From NCBI GenBank assembly GCA_049317465.1, contig JBMOIF010000082.1:1-8491 (forward strand): 8,491 nt of DNA. Direction: 5' to 3'. The stretch comes from CAIQIA01 sp049317465. GTDB lineage: Bacteria; Cyanobacteriota; Cyanobacteriia; PCC-6307; Cyanobiaceae. Below are positions 5,787-8,491 of this stretch, in pieces. Each line of letters begins with the position of its first letter. The stretch's first letter is position 1. A program made the translations under genes and the position numbers. Below the pieces are notes generated by a model, which was given only the letters and a program-made list of their open reading frames with translations, made no database searches and was not told the DNA's origin.

Positions 5787-7046
5787 ATGACCGAAGACCG
5801 CCTGCGGCTGCTCTGGGGCCTCACCATCGCCGCCGGCGCCTCGGCCCGGGTGCTGGCCCGCCTCAGCGGTCTGCCGGGCGTGGTGCTGCTGCTGGCCTCG
5901 GGGCTGGTGATCGGCCGCGCCGGTTTCGGCTGGGTGCAGCCCCTCGACCTGGGCACGGGGCTGGGCACGGTGGTGGGCCTGCTGGTGAGCCTGGTGCTGT
6001 TCGACGGGGGCCTCAACCTGCGCCTGCCGGCCGGTGGTCCGCGGGAGGCGGTGCTGCGCATCGTGCTGGTGCGGCTGGCCCTGGGCCTCGGCGGTGGCGC
6101 GGCGGCCGCCCACTGGCTGGCGGGGCTCAACAGCCCCCTGGCGGCGGTCTATGGCGCCATCGTGCTCGCCACCGGCCCGACGGTGGTCACGCCCCTGGTC
6201 GAACAGATGGGCCTGCGGCCCCCCCTGGGCGAGGTGCTGGAGGGGGAGGGGCTGGTGCTCGAACCCATCGGGGCCGTGCTGGCACTGCTGCTGCTCGACC
6301 TCGTGCTCGGACAGGTCAGCGGCTGGCAGGGGGTGGCCCGTGGTGTGCTGCTGCGGCTGGGTTTCGGCCTCGGCATGGGCCTGCTCACCGGCCTGCTGCT
6401 GTCGGAGCTGCTGCGGCGCCTGCCCGACGATCCCGGCGGTGGTCTGCGGCTGCAGATCACCCTGGGGGTGCTGCTGCTGCTCACCAGCGCCTGCCAGAGC
6501 CAGCTCGAAGAATCGGGTCTGCCCGCCGCCGTGGCGGCCGGCTGGGTGGTGGCCCGGCGTCCCGCCAGCCGCCCCGAAGAGCTCGATGCCCTGATCCGGC
6601 AGCTGGCCCAGCTGGCGATCACCGTGCTGTTTCCATTGCTGGCCGCCGATGTGTCGTGGGCCGAGCTCAGCCCCCTCGGCTTCGGTGGTGTCGCCTGCGT
6701 GCTGGTGCTGATGCTGGTGCAGCGTCCGCTCACGGTGGGGTTCGCCACCCAGGGGCTGGCCCTGGCCTGGCCCCAGCGGCTGCTGCTGATGTGGCTTGCC
6801 CCCCGCGGCATCGTCACCGCCGCCGTGGCCAGCCTGTTCGCCATCCGCCTCGAGGCGGCCGGCATCCCCGGCTCTGGACGCCTGCAGGGGCTGGTGTTTC
6901 TCACGATCCTGATGACCGTGGGCATCCACGGTCTGACGGCACCCCCCCTGGCCCGGCGCCTCGGCCTGGTGCAGCCCCCCGAGGCTTCAGAGGGTGAGGC
7001 TGGCCTCGATCCGGCCGCGGTCCTCCCCGAGGGGGTGCAGCAGTAA
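5787..7046 (+). CDS. Cation/proton antiporter, CPA1 (NhaP-like) family
   Basis: This 419-residue inner-membrane protein exchanges protons for Na+ or K+ and is built almost entirely of hydrophobic helices (roughly 11-12). Family signatures include LFDGGLNLRL (71-80), an ATGPTVVTPL segment (128-137) at the position of the ATDP-like unwound helix, LEGEGLVLEPIGAVLA (151-166), and LAPRGIVTAAVASLFA (337-352) in a late helix. Members I recall carry Asp-Pro where this one has Glu159-Pro160, so the expected ion-binding Asp is replaced by Glu. The last 25 or so residues are hydrophilic and cytoplasmic, with no TrkA-type regulatory domain. The ATG at 5787 lies 18 bp after the small-protein gene; no Shine-Dalgarno is visible. 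The gene's last 60 bp overlap the end of gltX on the other strand. The family is clear; the ion and the exact subfamily are not. Confidence 0.9.
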   Translation: MTEDRLRLLWGLTIAAGASARVLARLSGLPGVVLLLASGLVIGRAGFGWVQPLDLGTGLGTVVGLLVSLVLFDGGLNLRLPAGGPREAVLRIVLVRLALGLGGGAAAAHWLAGLNSPLAAVYGAIVLATGPTVVTPLVEQMGLRPPLGEVLEGEGLVLEPIGAVLALLLLDLVLGQVSGWQGVARGVLLRLGFGLGMGLLTGLLLSELLRRLPDDPGGGLRLQITLGVLLLLTSACQSQLEESGLPAAVAAGWVVARRPASRPEELDALIRQLAQLAITVLFPLLAADVSWAELSPLGFGGVACVLVLMLVQRPLTVGFATQGLALAWPQRLLLMWLAPRGIVTAAVASLFAIRLEAAGIPGSGRLQGLVFLTILMTVGIHGLTAPPLARRLGLVQPPEASEGEAGLDPAAVLPEGVQQ

Positions 7047-8426
7047 CCAGGTGTCGACCAGGTCAGGCCCCTGCAGCCGGCCCAGCAGGGCCGCCCGCAG
7101 GCTCTTCATCAGCACCCCCTTGCGCACCCCGGCGGCGGCCACGGCCTGCTCCAGCAGCCCACGGGCGGCGTCGGCATCGAGGCTGGCGGCCGCAGCGGGC
7201 AGCAGCGGCAGCAGGGCCGCCAGTCCCTCCCGGGCGCCGGGCTGGGCCAGCTGGTCGCGGGCCGCGTCGTCGGGCGTCGGCCGCTCGAGGAACGGCCGGG
7301 CCTGGTCGACCGCATCGTTGAGGCGCAGCAGCGACGGACCCAGCAGCCGGCACAGGTCCAGGGCCCAGGGGCCCGATGGCGGCAGGGTCAGCCCCGCCGC
7401 CTGCCAGAGGGGCTGCAGCCGCTGCAGCAGATCCTCGGGGGGCAGGGCATGCAGCACCTGGCCGTTGAGCCAGTTGAGCTTGTCCCAGTCGAAGCGGGCG
7501 CCGGCCCGGTTCACCCGCTCGAAGCCGAACACCGTCGCCGCCTCGCCCAGGCTGAAGCGTTCGCCCATCCCTTCCGGCGGTGACCAGCCCAGCAGGGTCA
7601 TGTAGTTGGCCAGGGCCTCGGCGGTGTAGCCCATGGCCTTGAAGTCGGACACCGAGGTCACACCGTCGCGCTTGGAGAGCTTGCGACCTTCGGCATTGAG
7701 GATCAGGGGAGTATGCGCGAACTGGGGCAGCGGCAGTTCGAGGGCCTGATACAGCAGCAGCTGCTTGGCGGTGTTGGCCAGATGGTCTTCGCCGCGGATC
7801 ACGTGGCTGATGGCCATGGCCGCGTCATCGACCACCACCACCAGGTTGTACAGCGGATCCCCGATGGCATCGGCCGGGGCGCGGCGGGCGATCACCATGT
7901 CGCCGCCCAGGTCGCTGCCCTGCCAGCGCATCTCTCCCCGCACCAGATCGGTCCAGGTGATGACGGCGTCGTCGTCGATGCGGAAGCGGATCACCGCCTC
8001 GCGGCCCTCGGCCCGGTAGGCCGCCTCCTGCTCGGGGCTGAGCCCGCGGTGGCGGTTGTCGTAGCGGGGGGCCTGCTGCGCCTGGCGCTGGGCCTCGCGC
8101 ATCGCCTCCAGCTCTGCCTCATTGGCGTAGCAGCGGTAGGCGTGGCCGCTGGCCAGCAGCCGGGTGATGGCGTCGCGGTGGGCTTCGATCCGGGCGCTCT
8201 GGATCACCGGCTCCTCGTCCCATGCCAGCCCCAGCCAGGCCAGGCCCTCGAGGATGTTGGCCGTGAACTCGGGTTTCGACCGTTCCCGGTCGGTGTCTTC
8301 GATCCGCAGCAGAAACTGCCCGCCCTGATGGCGGGCGAACAGCCAGTTGAACACCGCCGTGCGGGCGGTGCCGATGTGCAGGGTGCCGGTCGGGCTTGGA
8401 GCCAGACGAACGCGGACGGAACTCAC
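6987..8426 (-). CDS. gltX: Glutamyl-tRNA synthetase
   Basis: This 479-residue class I synthetase attaches glutamate to tRNA-Glu, feeding both translation and, in cyanobacteria, tetrapyrrole synthesis from Glu-tRNA. The Rossmann core begins with RLAPSPTGTLHIGTART, the HIGH-like motif being HIGT at 17-20. RGEDHLANTAKQ (211-222) and the KMSKS-like KLSKR (249-253) follow. The C-terminal helical anticodon-binding part ends with KGVLMKSLRAALLGRLQGPDL (about 436-456). Only one Cys (C99) remains in the region where E. coli GluRS has its zinc ligands, so no zinc site is expected. The start is a GTG at 8426, right before SSVRVRLAPS; the in-frame ATG at 8468 lies inside the tRNA-Asp gene and cannot be the start. 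No Shine-Dalgarno is visible in the 15-bp leader. If the usual cyanobacterial pattern holds, the enzyme also charges tRNA-Gln for GatCAB, but the sequence alone does not show this. Confidence 0.97.
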   Translation of the reverse strand: MSSVRVRLAPSPTGTLHIGTARTAVFNWLFARHQGGQFLLRIEDTDRERSKPEFTANILEGLAWLGLAWDEEPVIQSARIEAHRDAITRLLASGHAYRCYANEAELEAMREAQRQAQQAPRYDNRHRGLSPEQEAAYRAEGREAVIRFRIDDDAVITWTDLVRGEMRWQGSDLGGDMVIARRAPADAIGDPLYNLVVVVDDAAMAISHVIRGEDHLANTAKQLLLYQALELPLPQFAHTPLILNAEGRKLSKRDGVTSVSDFKAMGYTAEALANYMTLLGWSPPEGMGERFSLGEAATVFGFERVNRAGARFDWDKLNWLNGQVLHALPPEDLLQRLQPLWQAAGLTLPPSGPWALDLCRLLGPSLLRLNDAVDQARPFLERPTPDDAARDQLAQPGAREGLAALLPLLPAAAASLDADAARGLLEQAVAAAGVRKGVLMKSLRAALLGRLQGPDLVDTWLLLHPLGEDRGRIEASLTL

Positions 8427-8441
8427 GCGAATTTCAGGAAA

Positions 8442-8491
8442 CGGGACTGACGGGGCTCGAACCCGCAACTTCCGCCGTGACAGGGCGGTGC
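8442..8491 (-). tRNA. tRNA-Asp (anticodon GTC), 5' part outside the window
   Basis: Read on the - strand, the sequence gives an anticodon arm (CCGCC, loop CTGTCAC, GGCGG) with anticodon GTC at 8479-8481, a T arm (GCGGG, TTCGAGC, CCCGT), the acceptor 3' strand CAGTCCC (8443-8449) and discriminator G at 8442. CCA is not encoded. About 25 bases, including the D arm and the 5' acceptor strand, lie beyond the window edge. The 3' end is 15 bp from the gltX start codon on the same strand. Confidence 0.95.

Noticed and set aside
3880..5790. A 636-codon open frame on the + strand opposite polA
   Set aside because: It is Gln/Arg/Gly/His-rich with no domain and lies antisense to a clear polA; long antisense frames are expected where third positions are mostly G or C.
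5349..6929. A 526-codon - strand frame across the antiporter, the small gene and the polA start
   Set aside because: It spans three well-supported genes and encodes Gln/His/Gly-rich low-complexity sequence without motifs, typical of a GC-rich shadow frame.
1..8491. Insertion sequence, CRISPR array, phage or defence genes, or HIP1 octamers (GCGATCGC)
   Set aside because: I saw no transposase, spaced repeats, integrase or defence motifs, and no exact HIP1 octamer when reading by eye.

Overview
The window looks like a piece of chromosome from a GC-rich picocyanobacterium of the Cyanobium/Synechococcus type. The reasons are about 70% GC in most genes, a cyanobacterial-style GluRS, an RTX protein without a signal peptide, a small basic protein that resembles conserved picocyanobacterial hypotheticals as I remember them, and weak or missing Shine-Dalgarno sequences. 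The assignment rests on gene content and recall, not on a search.

Left part (1-2560, all + strand). The 3' end of an unrecognised gene overlaps a PAPS-dependent sulfotransferase gene by 8 bp, so the two are probably translated together. A 141-bp gap with a possible promoter follows, then a 283-residue RTX calcium-binding protein that is likely exported by a type I secretion system. That gene has lower GC than its neighbours, six nonapeptide repeats in exact register, and a strong intrinsic terminator. The sulfotransferase and the RTX protein may both concern the cell surface, but nothing in the sequence links them directly.

Middle (2578-5768). A full-length DNA polymerase I gene (polA, - strand) converges on the RTX gene. 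Its 5'-nuclease, proofreading and polymerase motifs are all present. A 77-bp divergent gap separates it from a + strand pair: an 81-residue hypothetical protein and, 18 bp later, a CPA1-type cation/proton antiporter.

Right part (5787-8491). The antiporter gene ends 60 bp inside the 3' end of gltX (glutamyl-tRNA synthetase, - strand), a tail-to-tail coding overlap. gltX starts at a GTG only 15 bp after the 3' end of a tRNA-Asp(GTC) gene that runs off the window edge, so gltX is most likely expressed from a transcript that begins at or before the tRNA.

Most of the window is ordinary housekeeping sequence, and I do not see a convincing new multi-gene system. The points most worth a second look are the RTX gene as a compositionally distinct unit, the Asp-to-Glu change at the expected ion-binding position of the antiporter, and the tRNA-Asp/gltX arrangement.
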